Source: Parasphingopyxis marina | GTDB lineage: Bacteria > Pseudomonadota > Alphaproteobacteria > Sphingomonadales > Sphingomonadaceae | Reading direction: 5' to 3' | DNA: 64,000 nucleotides | Assembly (NCBI RefSeq): GCF_014237875.1 | Contig: NZ_JACJVJ010000003.1 | Location: 1 to 64,000 of the forward strand | Shown: positions 8,228 to 16,648 of the stretch, in pieces | Layout: every line of letters starts with the position of its first letter | How positions within the stretch are numbered: position 1 is the first letter of the stretch | Translations under genes and position numbers: made by a program | The notes under the pieces: generated by a model | Databases searched by the model: none | Told to the model about the DNA's origin: nothing | The model's input: only the letters and a program-made list of their open reading frames with translations

Positions 8228-9436
8228 ATGCGGCGTTCAACCGACCATATTCTGACGAGCCATGGGGGAAATCTGCCCCGCCCTGCGGATCTTGACGCAC
8301 TGCTCGTCGATGCCGAGGCAAATAGAGAGGCGATCGAGGAACGGCTTCCTGTTGCCGTGCAAGAGGTGATCGACAAGCAGATCGCGTGCGGGCTCGATGT
8401 CGTCAATGACGGTGAATATGTGAAGGCGGCCAATATGGGCAGCTATTCCGGCTATGTGCAGGCGCGCACGAGCGGATGGGAAATGCTACCGCGCGACACT
8501 TCGATTCCGCCCAAGCGCAGCGGACCCGGCGAACGCGACCGGCGGGATTTCCCCGGCTTTTACGAATCCGGACTGTGGCTTGCGGGCGCCGGCGGTCCGG
8601 TCCGCCCCGGTTTCATGACCCCCGGCAAAACGATGCAGCTCAAGCCGAACGAAAAAGTGTGTACCGGCCCGCTATCCTATATCGGTCAGGATGCGATCCA
8701 GGCCGATATCGACGCGCTGAAAAAAGGGCTGGAGGGCAAGAGCGATACCGACGGTTTCATTGCCGCGCTTGGCCCACTGAGCGCGGGTGCCGGCGCGCGC
8801 AATGCCTATTATGACAACGAGAGCGACTATATGATGGCAGTCGCCGAGACAATGCGCGAGGAATATAAGGCGATCACCGATGCCGGACTGGTGGTCCAGC
8901 TGGACGAACCCGAATTCGCCACGACCTGGATGTTCTATCCCGACTGGAGCGTGGAGGAGTATCGCAAATATCTCGAATTCGCCGTCGAAGTGATCAACCA
9001 CGCGCTGGAGGGCCTGCCCGAAGAGCAGGTTCGCTTTCATATGTGCTGGGGCAGCGGCCACCGCCCGCATGTTCACGATATCGAATTCCGACACATTGTC
9101 GATCTGCTGCTGAAAGTGAACGCGCAATGTTATACGTTCGAAGCCAGCAACCCACGTCATTCGCACGAATATCATGTGTTCGAGGATGTGAAGCTGCCCG
9201 ATGGCAAGATCATCTGTCCGGGCGTGGTCGGCCATTATACGGACCTCGTCGAACATCCCGAACTCGTCGCCGAGCGGCTCGTCAATTTCGGCAAGCTGGT
9301 CGGAATGGAGAATCTGCAGGGCAGCACCGATTGCGGGATCGGATCGCGGGTCGGCCATCCGGAAATCGTATGGGCGAAGCTTACTGCAATGGCCGAAGGT
9401 GCGGCGTTGGCGGGGAAGCGCTTGAAAAACGCATAA
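8228..9436 (+). CDS. MetE-like zinc methyltransferase-family protein (paralogue 1)
   Basis: 402-residue single-domain homologue of the C-terminal catalytic barrel of cobalamin-independent methionine synthase (UROD/MetE superfamily). HMCWG at about residue 270 provides the His and Cys zinc ligands, and TDCGIG near the end provides the second Cys. The substrate-side motif GLDVVNDGEY is present. The N-terminal half of true MetE (about 400 residues) is absent. Such short forms include alkyl and methyl transferases that act on a thiol, for example epoxyalkane:coenzyme M transferase. The start at 8228 has a GGAG about 8 bases upstream. It is strongly similar to the protein at 15441-16646 (AVAE/ALADAM-EEYKAITDAG, NPRH-HEY/W). 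A role in demethylating or dealkylating an aromatic intermediate is inference. Confidence 0.82.
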   Translation: MRRSTDHILTSHGGNLPRPADLDALLVDAEANREAIEERLPVAVQEVIDKQIACGLDVVNDGEYVKAANMGSYSGYVQARTSGWEMLPRDTSIPPKRSGPGERDRRDFPGFYESGLWLAGAGGPVRPGFMTPGKTMQLKPNEKVCTGPLSYIGQDAIQADIDALKKGLEGKSDTDGFIAALGPLSAGAGARNAYYDNESDYMMAVAETMREEYKAITDAGLVVQLDEPEFATTWMFYPDWSVEEYRKYLEFAVEVINHALEGLPEEQVRFHMCWGSGHRPHVHDIEFRHIVDLLLKVNAQCYTFEASNPRHSHEYHVFEDVKLPDGKIICPGVVGHYTDLVEHPELVAERLVNFGKLVGMENLQGSTDCGIGSRVGHPEIVWAKLTAMAEGAALAGKRLKNA

Positions 9437-9438
9437 AT

Positions 9439-9505
9439 AAACGGCGGCGAGGCCGGGCGTTTCTTCCGGGATTTTCGGGCGGAAGGCCTTGCTGCGCCGC
9501 CGTTT
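9439..9505 (+). terminator. Large structured terminator after MetE-like gene 1
   Basis: AAACGGCGGCG (9439-9449) pairs with CGCCGCCGTTT (9495-9505). Inside, AGGCC (9450-9454) pairs with GGCCT (9485-9489), and a TTCCGGG/CGGGCGGAA region can fold further. TTTT closes the 3' side. This is a long, multi-stem transcription terminator. Confidence 0.6.
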
Positions 9506-9607
9506 TGCGACCGGCGATAACCTGTCCCCCCTTTTGGGTGTCGCGCGCGCTCGGCAAATCATGCTAGGCTCTAGACAGCAGCGCTGATATCCGACACTAA
9601 GGACGCG

Positions 9608-10135
9608 ATGGGGAAAACCGTTCGTCCAAATCTCGACAAGCAATGGCCGTCGATCCTGCACCTTGTAAAGCAAGTGCAGTATAAGGCGTATGTGCAACTC
9701 GAAACGGTGTTCCATCCCTATGATATTACGGCGGTTCAGTTCCGCATCCTGACCACACTTTCGGCGCGTCCCGGAATGTCTTCGGCGCAACTTGCCCGGC
9801 TCTATGATGTGAAGCCGCAAACGATGATCAAGCAGATCCTGCTGCTCGAATCCAAAGGTCTGATCGACCGGCGGCCGAGCAAGAACAACAAAAGGCTGCT
9901 CGAACTCAAGTTGACGCCGGCGGGCAAGGATCGTCTCGAACAATGCCAGAAGGACTCGCGGGAACTGGAACGCGAAATCCTGGAGCCGCTAAGTTCGCGA
10001 GAGCAGAGCGAGCTGCGGGGATATCTGGTGCGCCTGCATACATCGCTGAGCGCGCCGCTGGACGACGAAGACGAGGATTCCGAGATCGAGGAATTCACGG
10101 AGGAATATAGCCGCGTTGGCGTCCAGCGCCCTTAA
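9608..10135 (+). CDS. MarR-family transcriptional regulator
   Basis: 175-residue winged-helix regulator. An N-terminal dimerisation helix (ILHLVKQVQYKAYVQLE) leads into FRILTTLSARPGMSSAQLA, the recognition helix region DVKPQTMIKQILLLESKGLI and the wing RRPSKNNKRLLELKLT. A C-terminal helix and an acidic tail rich in Asp and Glu follow. In sphingomonads the ferulate genes ferBA are controlled by the MarR-type repressor FerC, which senses hydroxycinnamoyl-CoA. This protein is therefore the best candidate for the regulator of the eight 17-bp dyads found in this window. A weaker match containing CTAGGCT lies in its own promoter region at 9558-9574, suggesting autoregulation. The gene stands alone between opposing neighbours. 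Confidence 0.9.
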   Translation: MGKTVRPNLDKQWPSILHLVKQVQYKAYVQLETVFHPYDITAVQFRILTTLSARPGMSSAQLARLYDVKPQTMIKQILLLESKGLIDRRPSKNNKRLLELKLTPAGKDRLEQCQKDSRELEREILEPLSSREQSELRGYLVRLHTSLSAPLDDEDEDSEIEEFTEEYSRVGVQRP

Positions 10136-10206
10136 GCGACCTCAATCGGCCCCGGCCGCTCCCTCTCTCCCTCAATCCTTACTCTCAACCTGCCTCGCAC
10201 CGTCCC

Positions 10207-11574
10207 TTAATGGGCTGCGGCGCGCTGCGCCGGGTTGAGCTGTTTGATGGTGAGCAGGATGTAGAGCGTAATGCCCGCGACGGCCAGCGGCCCTGCGAGA
10301 AGGAAGAAATAGCCGATCGCCCCCATATCATGTTCGAGGGCCAAGGCCCCGTAAATCGGTCCGATAATGGAGGTTATGCGCCCCGCGCCATAGGCCCAGC
10401 CGACGCCGGTGGCGCGGTTCCTGGTCGGATAGAGGGTCGAGGCGATGGAAGCGAGCCCGGCATGGGCCGCATGTTGGGCGGCGGCGTTGATCGCCAGCGC
10501 GACGAACATCAACGGCCCGGGGGCAAATACGCCCATCGCGATCGCGGCCAATGAGGCGATGATGAAATAGGTCGGAACGATGGCCTTGAATCCGAACCGG
10601 TCGATCATCATGCCGATCGTCACCATGCCGATGCCGCCGAAGATTACTCCGATGGCGGTGGTGAGGCCCACCTGTTCCCAATTCAGGCCGATAACATCGT
10701 GGAAGACGGTTGTCTTCCAAAGCGCGGCGCTGATGAAGCCGAAGCTCCCGACGAAGCCGAACCAGAGCAAAAGGGTTGGTATTCCGAGCCCGTCCTTGAA
10801 CAGGCCTTTGACCCTAGAGAGACCGCCATCGCTCGCATCGCGCGCATCCTGCGCCGTGGGCGGCGCCAGTTCGGGCAGCTCGCCATCGACCGTCAGCGCC
10901 CGGAGGATCGTTTTGAGCCGCGGGTCGTTCGGATCGCGGGCGGCCAGGAATTTGGGAGATTCGGGTAGAAAGAAAAAGATGATCGGGACCAGAAGCAGCG
11001 GCATCGCCGTGCCGATCCAGAAAGCGATATGCCAGCCATAATCCTCCAGCAGGAATGCCTGCATCGCCGATCCCAACAAGGCGCCGGGCATCGATCCGGC
11101 GAGCACGATCGTCACCATGGTCGAGCGCCGCTTGGCCGGGGCCATTTCCGAAGCGAGTGCCACCATGTTGGCGATCACCGCGCTGGCGAATACGCCCGTT
11201 GCCAGACGGCAAAGGGCGAGGGCCGGGACGCTGGTCGTGAATATCGTCACGAAACAGCTGATCGACACGGTGAATACACACAGCATCAGCAATCGCCGCC
11301 GTCCAATCTGGTCGGCGATAGGCGCGATGAGGAAGGCGCCGATGACCATGCCTACCTGTTGGGTCATCAGAACCCAGGTCAGCGATGTGCGAGGCACGCC
11401 ATAGTCGTCGGAAATCTTGGGCAGCACCCATGAGAGCAGGGCAAGATCGAAGCCATCGACCATCATCACCATCGCGCCGATCAGCATCACCCGGACGTGG
11501 AAACGTCCAAACTTAACCGTGTCGAGAAAGGTTTCGATATCGACGGGCGTCTTGCCGGGGGGCGCTGCGGCCAT
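10207..11574 (-). CDS. MFS transporter, aromatic acid:H+ symporter (AAHS) family
   Basis: 455-residue 12-helix carrier with the AAHS DGFDL motif in helix 1 and DQIGRRRLLML between helices 2 and 3. It shows the same C-terminal WAYGAGRI segment as the carrier at 5630-6985, so the two are paralogues that may import related aromatic acids. It is a single-gene unit reading away from the SMP-30/monooxygenase operon. Its promoter is unusually clear: TTGACA and TCTTAT, 17 bp apart on the minus strand, with a 17-bp operator filling the spacer. Confidence 0.93.
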   Translation of the reverse strand: MAAAPPGKTPVDIETFLDTVKFGRFHVRVMLIGAMVMMVDGFDLALLSWVLPKISDDYGVPRTSLTWVLMTQQVGMVIGAFLIAPIADQIGRRRLLMLCVFTVSISCFVTIFTTSVPALALCRLATGVFASAVIANMVALASEMAPAKRRSTMVTIVLAGSMPGALLGSAMQAFLLEDYGWHIAFWIGTAMPLLLVPIIFFFLPESPKFLAARDPNDPRLKTILRALTVDGELPELAPPTAQDARDASDGGLSRVKGLFKDGLGIPTLLLWFGFVGSFGFISAALWKTTVFHDVIGLNWEQVGLTTAIGVIFGGIGMVTIGMMIDRFGFKAIVPTYFIIASLAAIAMGVFAPGPLMFVALAINAAAQHAAHAGLASIASTLYPTRNRATGVGWAYGAGRITSIIGPIYGALALEHDMGAIGYFFLLAGPLAVAGITLYILLTIKQLNPAQRAAAH

Positions 11575-11635
11575 GGGGGCATCCTCTCTTTTTTATTCTG
11601 GCGACCACTCGATGGACCAAGCCCCGCTGGGTCGC

Positions 11636-11664
11636 ATAAGAGTATAAGCCTAGCTGCTTGTCAA
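11636..11664 (-). promoter_or_regulatory. MFS promoter with operator in the spacer
   Basis: On the minus strand TTGACA (11664-11659) and TCTTAT (11641-11636) are 17 bp apart. The plus-strand 17-mer TATAAGCCTAGCTGCTT (11643-11659) lies between them and matches the window-wide dyad TATMAGCNNNGCTGWTA with two mismatches in the right arm. This placement fits repression by steric block. Confidence 0.65.
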
Positions 11665-11730
11665 CGCCGCGCACTGCCAGGATGCGGAGCGGCCCTTTAC
11701 ATAGCCGTCCTTTCCTGTCAGTTCTACTGT

Positions 11731-11747
11731 TATAAGCTTGGCTGTTA
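11731..11747 (+). promoter_or_regulatory. 17-bp operator upstream of SMP-30/monooxygenase operon
   Basis: TATAAGCTTGGCTGTTA has one mismatch per arm relative to the ideal palindrome TATCAGCNNNGCTGATA. The stretch from 11711 to 11750 (CCTGTCAGTT, CTGTTATAAGC, GCTGTTAAAAA) is closely matched at 31478-31517 in front of the second monooxygenase copy. Confidence 0.65.
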
Positions 11748-11776
11748 AAAATCAGGGTTGGAGAGGACCCTCAATC

Positions 11777-12703
11777 ATGCCGATAGAGCAGATCGACCCG
11801 GGGCTGGGCGCTATCGTCCCCGCCGGTGCAGATTGGGAGCAATTGGGCGAAGGCTTTGGCGGTCCTACCGGGCCTGCCGAGGGGCCTGTATGGATCGCCG
11901 AGGGCGGCTATCTGCTGTTCAGCGATATCCACAACTCCAAGCGTTATCGCTGGTCTCCGGAAGACGGAATCACTCTCGACAAGGACGATACCAAGAACGG
12001 CAACGGCCAGACGCTCGATCGCGAAGGCCGGCTTGTCGTTTGCCATCATTTCAGTCGCTGCGTCGATCGCGAGGAAGCCGACGGCACCGTCACCGTGGTC
12101 GCCGATCGCTATCACGGGATGAAGCTCAACCGGCCCAACGACGTCGTAGTTAAATCGGACGGTTCGATCTATTTCACCGATCCGCCGCCCAAGGTGCCGT
12201 TCACGCCGGCCGATCATCCGCCCGAACTCGACATCGCCGGCGTCTACCGCGTCGCGCCCGAAGGCGATCGGATCAACCTGGTGACACGCGACCTCGTCAA
12301 TCCCAACGGGCTGTGCTTCTCGCCCGATGAGAGCATCCTCTACGTCAATGACAGCAACAAGCACCGCAAGCTGATCATGGCCTATGACCTCGAAAAGGAC
12401 GGCATGGTCGATCTCGGTAGCGCACGGCTGTTTTGCGACATGCGGGGCGATGATCGCCCCGGCGTCCCCGACGGGATGAAATGCGATATCGAGGGCAATG
12501 TCTATTGCACGGGCCCGGGCGGCATCTGGATCCTCGATTTCACGGGCAGGCATCTGGGTACGATTCTTGTCGAGGGCCGCGCTTCCAACATGAACTGGGG
12601 CGACGAGGATTGGCGCACGCTGTACTTCACGGGCGCGCGCTCGCTCAACCGCATCCGGCTTACCATCCCCGGCATTCCCGTACCTCGCGGCGCCCCGTCG
12701 TGA
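11777..12703 (+). CDS. SMP-30/gluconolactonase-family protein
   Basis: 308-residue six-bladed propeller hydrolase of the SMP-30/LRE family (PF08450), which hydrolyses sugar or other lactones with a divalent metal. Expected metal ligands are present: Glu in PAEGPVW, Asn in LNRPNDVV, the Asn of NPNGLCFSPDE and the Asp of LYVNDS. The ATG at 11777 has GGAGAGGA 9 bases upstream; an upstream in-frame TTG at 11738 lies inside the operator and is rejected. It is first in an operon with monooxygenase copy 1, 58 bases downstream. A lactone made by Baeyer-Villiger-type oxidation would be a natural substrate, but that is inference. Confidence 0.88.
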   Translation: MPIEQIDPGLGAIVPAGADWEQLGEGFGGPTGPAEGPVWIAEGGYLLFSDIHNSKRYRWSPEDGITLDKDDTKNGNGQTLDREGRLVVCHHFSRCVDREEADGTVTVVADRYHGMKLNRPNDVVVKSDGSIYFTDPPPKVPFTPADHPPELDIAGVYRVAPEGDRINLVTRDLVNPNGLCFSPDESILYVNDSNKHRKLIMAYDLEKDGMVDLGSARLFCDMRGDDRPGVPDGMKCDIEGNVYCTGPGGIWILDFTGRHLGTILVEGRASNMNWGDEDWRTLYFTGARSLNRIRLTIPGIPVPRGAPS

Positions 12704-12756
12704 CCGAGAGCGGGAACGGCGTGGGGCCGAAACAGACGCAAATCAGAGAAAGATAA

Positions 12757-14076
12757 CAGCCATGCAGTTTGGATTATTTTACGAGCATCAGTCGCCAGCG
12801 CCGTTTAGCGCGGAGGGGGATCATGAGACCTTCCAGAATGCGCTGAGCGAGCTCGAGCTGGCGGACCGTCTCGGCTATGATTACGCGTGGCTGGTGGAGC
12901 ACCACTTTCTCGAAGAATATTCTCACTCATCGGCGCCGGAGGTATTTCTGGGGGCGCTGTCGCAGCGCACGAAGCGGATGCGGCTGGGGCACGGCATCTG
13001 CGTGATGCCGCCCAAGATCAACCATCCGGTGCGGGTGGCCGAACGGATTGCGACCCTGGACCTGCTGTCGGGCGGCCGGGTCGACTGGGGAACCGGGGAG
13101 AGCGGTACGGCGATGGAGCTGGAAGGCTTCGGGGTCGACTATGATACCAAGAAGGATGCCTGGCGCGAGGCGACCGAGCAATGCGCGAACATGCTGACGA
13201 TGAGCCCCTATCCGGGCCATGACGGCGAGTTCTTCTCGATGCCGACGCGCAACATCGTGCCCAAGCCGCTGCAGAAGCCGCACCCGCCTCTATGGGTGGC
13301 CTGCTCGCGGCGGGATACGATCCTCCATGCGGCAAGGAACGGTATGGGGGCGCTGGTGTTCGGCTTTGCTGCGCCGGAACAGGCGGGCAAATGGGTCGAG
13401 GAATATTACGACATCATCAAGTCGGACGAGTGCGTGCCGATCGGCCATGCGGTCAATCCGAACGTCGCGATCGTGACCGCGCTGTCGGTGAACGAGGATG
13501 AGCAGGTGGCGATCGACCGGGGGACGGAGGGGTTCAAGTTCTTCGGCTACTCGCTGGGCTTCTATGCCGCGTTCGGCAAGACGACACCGGGCCATTCGAC
13601 GGTCTGGGAAGACTTCAAGAAAGCCGAAGGCTCGATCGACGACAATCACGGCAATGGCGGCATCGGTACGCCCGACCAGGTATATGAGCATTGCAAGGCG
13701 TATGCGGATGTGGGGGTCGACCAGATCATCTTCGTGCAGCAGACGGGCCCGGCCAATCACGACCATATCTGCGAATCGCTCAAGCTGTTTGCCGAAACCG
13801 CGATGCCGAAACTGAAGGCGGATGAGGAGGAGCGGCTGGCGAAGAAGCAGGCCGAGCTCGCGCCCTATGTGGAGGCGGCGCTGGCGCGCAAGGCGGCGGT
13901 CGCGCTCAAGGAACCGGCCAAGGAAGAGATCGCCGAGGTCCGCTCGTTCGGCCTGCGCAAGAAGGATGCCGGCACCTTCGTCAACACTCGCTCCGACCGG
14001 GGCGGCGGCCTCGCCGTCGTCGCCGACGACCCCATGGCCCCCGTCGCCAACAATCCCATCGAAAAGGCCGAATAGC
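12757..14076 (+). repeat. 1,320-bp direct repeat, copy 1
   Basis: The segment is the same as 31530-32849 apart from one substitution seen by eye (ATC versus ACC in the IEKAE/TEKAE codon). The repeat covers 5 bases before the ATG to 1 base after the stop, so its limits coincide with the coding sequence. Flanks are unrelated at this edge. Confidence 0.9.
12762..14075 (+). CDS. Luciferase-like flavin-dependent monooxygenase (LLM class), copy 1
   Basis: 437-residue bacterial-luciferase-like TIM barrel using reduced flavin and O2. It starts MQFGLFYEHQ and contains AWLVEHHFLEEY, the RVAERIATLDLLSGGRVDWGTGESG segment in two parts, and a Lys/Glu/Ala-rich C-terminal extension of about 80 residues beyond the usual length of around 340. 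It needs a flavin reductase; the only one in the window is at 29039-29572. It sits second in an operon behind the SMP-30 gene, with a terminator at 14087-14119. It differs from copy 2 at 31535-32848 by a single residue near the C-terminus (IEKAE versus TEKAE). Substrate unknown; hydroxylation, Baeyer-Villiger oxidation or C-S/C-N cleavage are known for the class. Confidence 0.93.
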   Translation: MQFGLFYEHQSPAPFSAEGDHETFQNALSELELADRLGYDYAWLVEHHFLEEYSHSSAPEVFLGALSQRTKRMRLGHGICVMPPKINHPVRVAERIATLDLLSGGRVDWGTGESGTAMELEGFGVDYDTKKDAWREATEQCANMLTMSPYPGHDGEFFSMPTRNIVPKPLQKPHPPLWVACSRRDTILHAARNGMGALVFGFAAPEQAGKWVEEYYDIIKSDECVPIGHAVNPNVAIVTALSVNEDEQVAIDRGTEGFKFFGYSLGFYAAFGKTTPGHSTVWEDFKKAEGSIDDNHGNGGIGTPDQVYEHCKAYADVGVDQIIFVQQTGPANHDHICESLKLFAETAMPKLKADEEERLAKKQAELAPYVEAALARKAAVALKEPAKEEIAEVRSFGLRKKDAGTFVNTRSDRGGGLAVVADDPMAPVANNPIEKAE

Positions 14077-14086
14077 CTTTAACCCG

Positions 14087-14119
14087 CAGGGCGGCGTCTT
14101 CCCTTAAGGCGCCGCCCTG
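14087..14119. terminator. Terminator between convergent genes
   Basis: CAGGGCGGCG (14087-14096) pairs with CGCCGCCCTG (14110-14119), 10 bp perfect. It lies between monooxygenase copy 1 and the convergent CMD gene and could serve both strands. Confidence 0.7.
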
Positions 14120-14132
14120 TATTTCGTCCTAT

Positions 14133-14468
14133 TCAGGAATCCTCACCCTCGTCCTGCGCTTCGGCCAGCTCGGTCAGTCGCCGCGCGGCGGTCACCGCAA
14201 CCGGCCAGCCAGCATAAAAGGCGATATGGGCGATTGCCTCGCCCAGCTCTTCCATCGTCAGGCCGTTTTCCAGGCCGAGTTCCATATGGCCCTGTACCTG
14301 TTGGCGGTTGAGGGCGATTAGGCAGGTGATCGTGATCAGGCTGCGATCCCGCTTGGAAAGCTGGGATCGTTCCCAGACCTTATCGTAAAGGATGTTCTGG
14401 GTGAGTTCGTCGAGCAGGGGCGCGACCCCCGCCAATTGCTTGCCTCGTCCGCCTGAAGGTCTTTTCAT
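14133..14468 (-). CDS. Carboxymuconolactone decarboxylase (CMD) family protein
   Basis: 111-residue all-helical protein of the CMD family (PF02627). The typical core is visible: SKRDRSLITITCLIALNR, then GHMELGLENGLTMEEL and HIAFYAGWPVAV, as in gamma-carboxymuconolactone decarboxylase PcaC. The ATG at 14468 has GGAG 9 bases upstream. It follows the HpcH-type aldolase by 23 bases on the minus strand, so the two form an operon. PcaC-type enzymes decarboxylate a lactone intermediate; other members are peroxidase-like (AhpD) but need a CxxC pair, which is absent here. The exact substrate cannot be read. Confidence 0.85.
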   Translation of the reverse strand: MKRPSGGRGKQLAGVAPLLDELTQNILYDKVWERSQLSKRDRSLITITCLIALNRQQVQGHMELGLENGLTMEELGEAIAHIAFYAGWPVAVTAARRLTELAEAQDEGEDS

Positions 14469-14491
14469 CGCTTGATCTCCGTCTTTTCGGT

Positions 14492-15262
14492 TCAACCGCC
14501 CCGATAGGGCGTGAAATTCTCGGCCGCAGCTTTGAGCATCGCGCGGATCATCGTCAGGTCCGATTTCCACGCGATATATTTGACGCCGCGCGCGACATAG
14601 GATTCGAGCTGTTCTGCGTTCACCGCCACCGCGCCGATATGCTTGCGGCCCGCGGCGACCTCGATCACCCGGTCGACCGCCGCGACGACATCGGGATGCT
14701 GGGCATTTCCCGGATGGCCGAGCGACTGGCTGAGATCGCCGGTGCCGATGAACAGCACGTCGAGATGTTCGATTTCGCAAAGCGCTTCGACCTCATCCAC
14801 CATTTCCTTGTTTTCGATATGGACGCTGACGAGAGTGTCGCGATTGGCGCGTTCCTCATAATCGGGGCCGGACTGGCCATAGGCGGCGGCGCGGCAGCCC
14901 CGGGCCGATCCGCGCTCGCCCAGCGGCCAATATTTAGCCTTGCAGATAACATCCTCGACTTCGGCGGCGCTTTTGAGCGAGGGAACCTGGATACCGCTCG
15001 CGCCGCTATCGAGCGCGTGGAGGATGTTGGTTTCCGCGGCATCGGGCGTACGGATGACGCTGCTCATGCCGACCAGCTCGCAGGTGCGAATCAGATTCTC
15101 GATGCTCGCATGGGTGAAGCAGCTATGTTCGCCGTCGACGATGATGAAGTCGAAACCGGCAAGGCCGAACAGCTCGACCAGCGGAGGTGAATCGAATTTG
15201 AAGAAGCTGCCGAAAACGGTCTCTCCGGCTTCCAGTTTTTTCTTAACCCCCGCATTGAACAT
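14492..15262 (-). CDS. HpcH/HpaI-family aldolase
   Basis: 256-residue class II pyruvate-type aldolase (PF03328). Motifs seen are FIIVDGEHS with the metal-site Glu, IRTPD, GASGIQVPS, a GERGSARG segment and FIGTGDLSQSLG. Family members cleave 4-hydroxy-2-oxo acids (end products of aromatic meta-cleavage) to pyruvate and an aldehyde, or act on malyl/citramalyl derivatives. The chosen start has AGGGGA 8 bases upstream; two other in-frame ATGs lie just upstream. It leads an operon with the CMD gene and diverges from MetE-like gene 2 across a region with a 17-bp operator. Confidence 0.88.
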   Translation of the reverse strand: MFNAGVKKKLEAGETVFGSFFKFDSPPLVELFGLAGFDFIIVDGEHSCFTHASIENLIRTCELVGMSSVIRTPDAAETNILHALDSGASGIQVPSLKSAAEVEDVICKAKYWPLGERGSARGCRAAAYGQSGPDYEERANRDTLVSVHIENKEMVDEVEALCEIEHLDVLFIGTGDLSQSLGHPGNAQHPDVVAAVDRVIEVAAGRKHIGAVAVNAEQLESYVARGVKYIAWKSDLTMIRAMLKAAAENFTPYRGG

Positions 15263-15356
15263 CGGCATTCCCCTCATTTCGCGTCCGGACCGTCCGTTTC
15301 GCGCCGGCATGCTGGTTGTTATTTACAAATCGCGTTCAACATGACACCACCACACG

Positions 15357-15373
15357 TATAAGCCAAGCTTCTT
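15357..15373 (+). promoter_or_regulatory. 17-bp operator between aldolase and MetE-like gene 2
   Basis: TATAAGCCAAGCTTCTT matches the left arm of the shared dyad with one mismatch and the right arm weakly. TTCAAC at 15335-15340 lies 16 bp before TATAAG and could be the -35 box for the plus-strand gene. Confidence 0.5.
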
Positions 15374-15440
15374 TCTATCGGCGATGCCGATGGGAGTCGA
15401 AGCGCAGATAAGGCCCGAAGGGTCATGTATAGGGGACGAT

Positions 15441-16646
15441 GTGAAGCAAAGCACTGACCGTATTCTCACCACCCATGTCGGCAGCCTGATTCGGCCCGTT
15501 CCCGTTCTGGAAGGCATGATGTCCAAGGTGCTGGGCGAACACGTCGACGAGGAAGCGTTCCAGAAGAGCGTCTCCGAGGGCGTGGCCGATGTCGTGGCCA
15601 AGCAGGCCGAAATCGGGATCGACATTCCCAGCGACGGCGAAATTTCGAAGCCGAGTTTCCACGCTTATGTCATCGAGCGCCTTGGTGGGCTGGAACGTGT
15701 ACCGCCGGAAAAGGGCGCCTATTATGCCAAGCTCAGCGAGGAATTTCCGGGCTTCATGAATCAATATAACGCCATGTACAAAAGCATGTGGATGGCACCG
15801 GATCTCGATCCGGCACGCGTACAGAAGGCGCTGGCCGTGCCGAATTCCAGTTGCCGCGTCGTCGAACCGATCACCTATATCGGGCAGGAGGATCTCCAGC
15901 GCGATCTCGAAAACTATAAGGCGGCATTGGAGGGCAAGGATTTCGTCGAGGCGTTCATGCCGTCGGCAACGCCGGCGCGCGACGATGCCGATGCGGGCGA
16001 GGTCTATTCGAGCATGTCCGACTATCTCTATGCGCTCGCCGATGCGATGCACGAGGAATATAAGGCGATTACCGATGCCGGTTTCGTCGTCCAGCTTGAT
16101 CTCGGCCTGCCGGCGCGCAACCAGGTGCTGCCGGGCAATCCCAACCCTTCGCCGGAGGATCTGCGCCGCGCGTCCGAAATGCAGGTCGAAGCCTATAATC
16201 ACGCGCTGCGCGGCATTCCGGAAGACCGGGTCCGCTATCACATGTGCTGGGGCAGCATGAACACGCCGCACACGACCGATGTGCCGCTGCGCGAGGTAAT
16301 CGACATCATCCTCAAGATCGACGCCCAGGCCTATGTCATCGAGGGCGCCAATCCGCGCCACGAGCATGAATGGATGGTATGGAAGGACGTGAAACTGCCC
16401 GAAGGCAAGATCCTGGTGCCCGGCGTCGTCAGCCACCAGACCAACGTCGTCGAGCATCCCGAACTGGTGGCCTGGCGAATCGAGAATTTCGCGAGCGTTG
16501 TCGGCCGAGAGAATGTCATTGCCGGCACCGATTGCGGTTTCTCGCAAGGCTGGAACATGGCGCGCGTTCACCCCGAAGTGCAATGGGCGAAGCTGGAGAC
16601 ACTGGTCGAAGGCGCGGCACTGGCATCGCAGCGCCTCTGGAACTGA
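15441..16646 (+). CDS. MetE-like zinc methyltransferase-family protein (paralogue 2)
   Basis: 401-residue paralogue of the protein at 8228-9436, again only the catalytic barrel of MetE. The start is probably GTG at 15441 (KQSTDRILTTHVGSL follows) with AGGGGA just upstream. Zinc-site motifs are HMCWGSM and TDCGFS; the substrate-side motif is GIDIPSDGE. Both paralogues keep the unusual NPRH-HE segment after the His-Cys motif. The alpha/beta hydrolase starts 2 bases after its stop and a CMD gene follows, so three genes form one operon. A thiol- or folate-dependent methyl or alkyl transfer from an aromatic compound is plausible but unproven. Confidence 0.82.
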   Translation: MKQSTDRILTTHVGSLIRPVPVLEGMMSKVLGEHVDEEAFQKSVSEGVADVVAKQAEIGIDIPSDGEISKPSFHAYVIERLGGLERVPPEKGAYYAKLSEEFPGFMNQYNAMYKSMWMAPDLDPARVQKALAVPNSSCRVVEPITYIGQEDLQRDLENYKAALEGKDFVEAFMPSATPARDDADAGEVYSSMSDYLYALADAMHEEYKAITDAGFVVQLDLGLPARNQVLPGNPNPSPEDLRRASEMQVEAYNHALRGIPEDRVRYHMCWGSMNTPHTTDVPLREVIDIILKIDAQAYVIEGANPRHEHEWMVWKDVKLPEGKILVPGVVSHQTNVVEHPELVAWRIENFASVVGRENVIAGTDCGFSQGWNMARVHPEVQWAKLETLVEGAALASQRLWN

Positions 16647-16648
16647 GC

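Noticed and set aside
8228-9436. True methionine synthase MetE
   Set aside because: Only the C-terminal barrel is present (about 400 of 750 residues) and there are three copies in catabolic operons.
9558-9574. Ninth full operator in the MarR promoter
   Set aside because: It shares CTAGGCT with the 40458 site but neither arm matches the dyad well; it is kept only as a weak hint of autoregulation.
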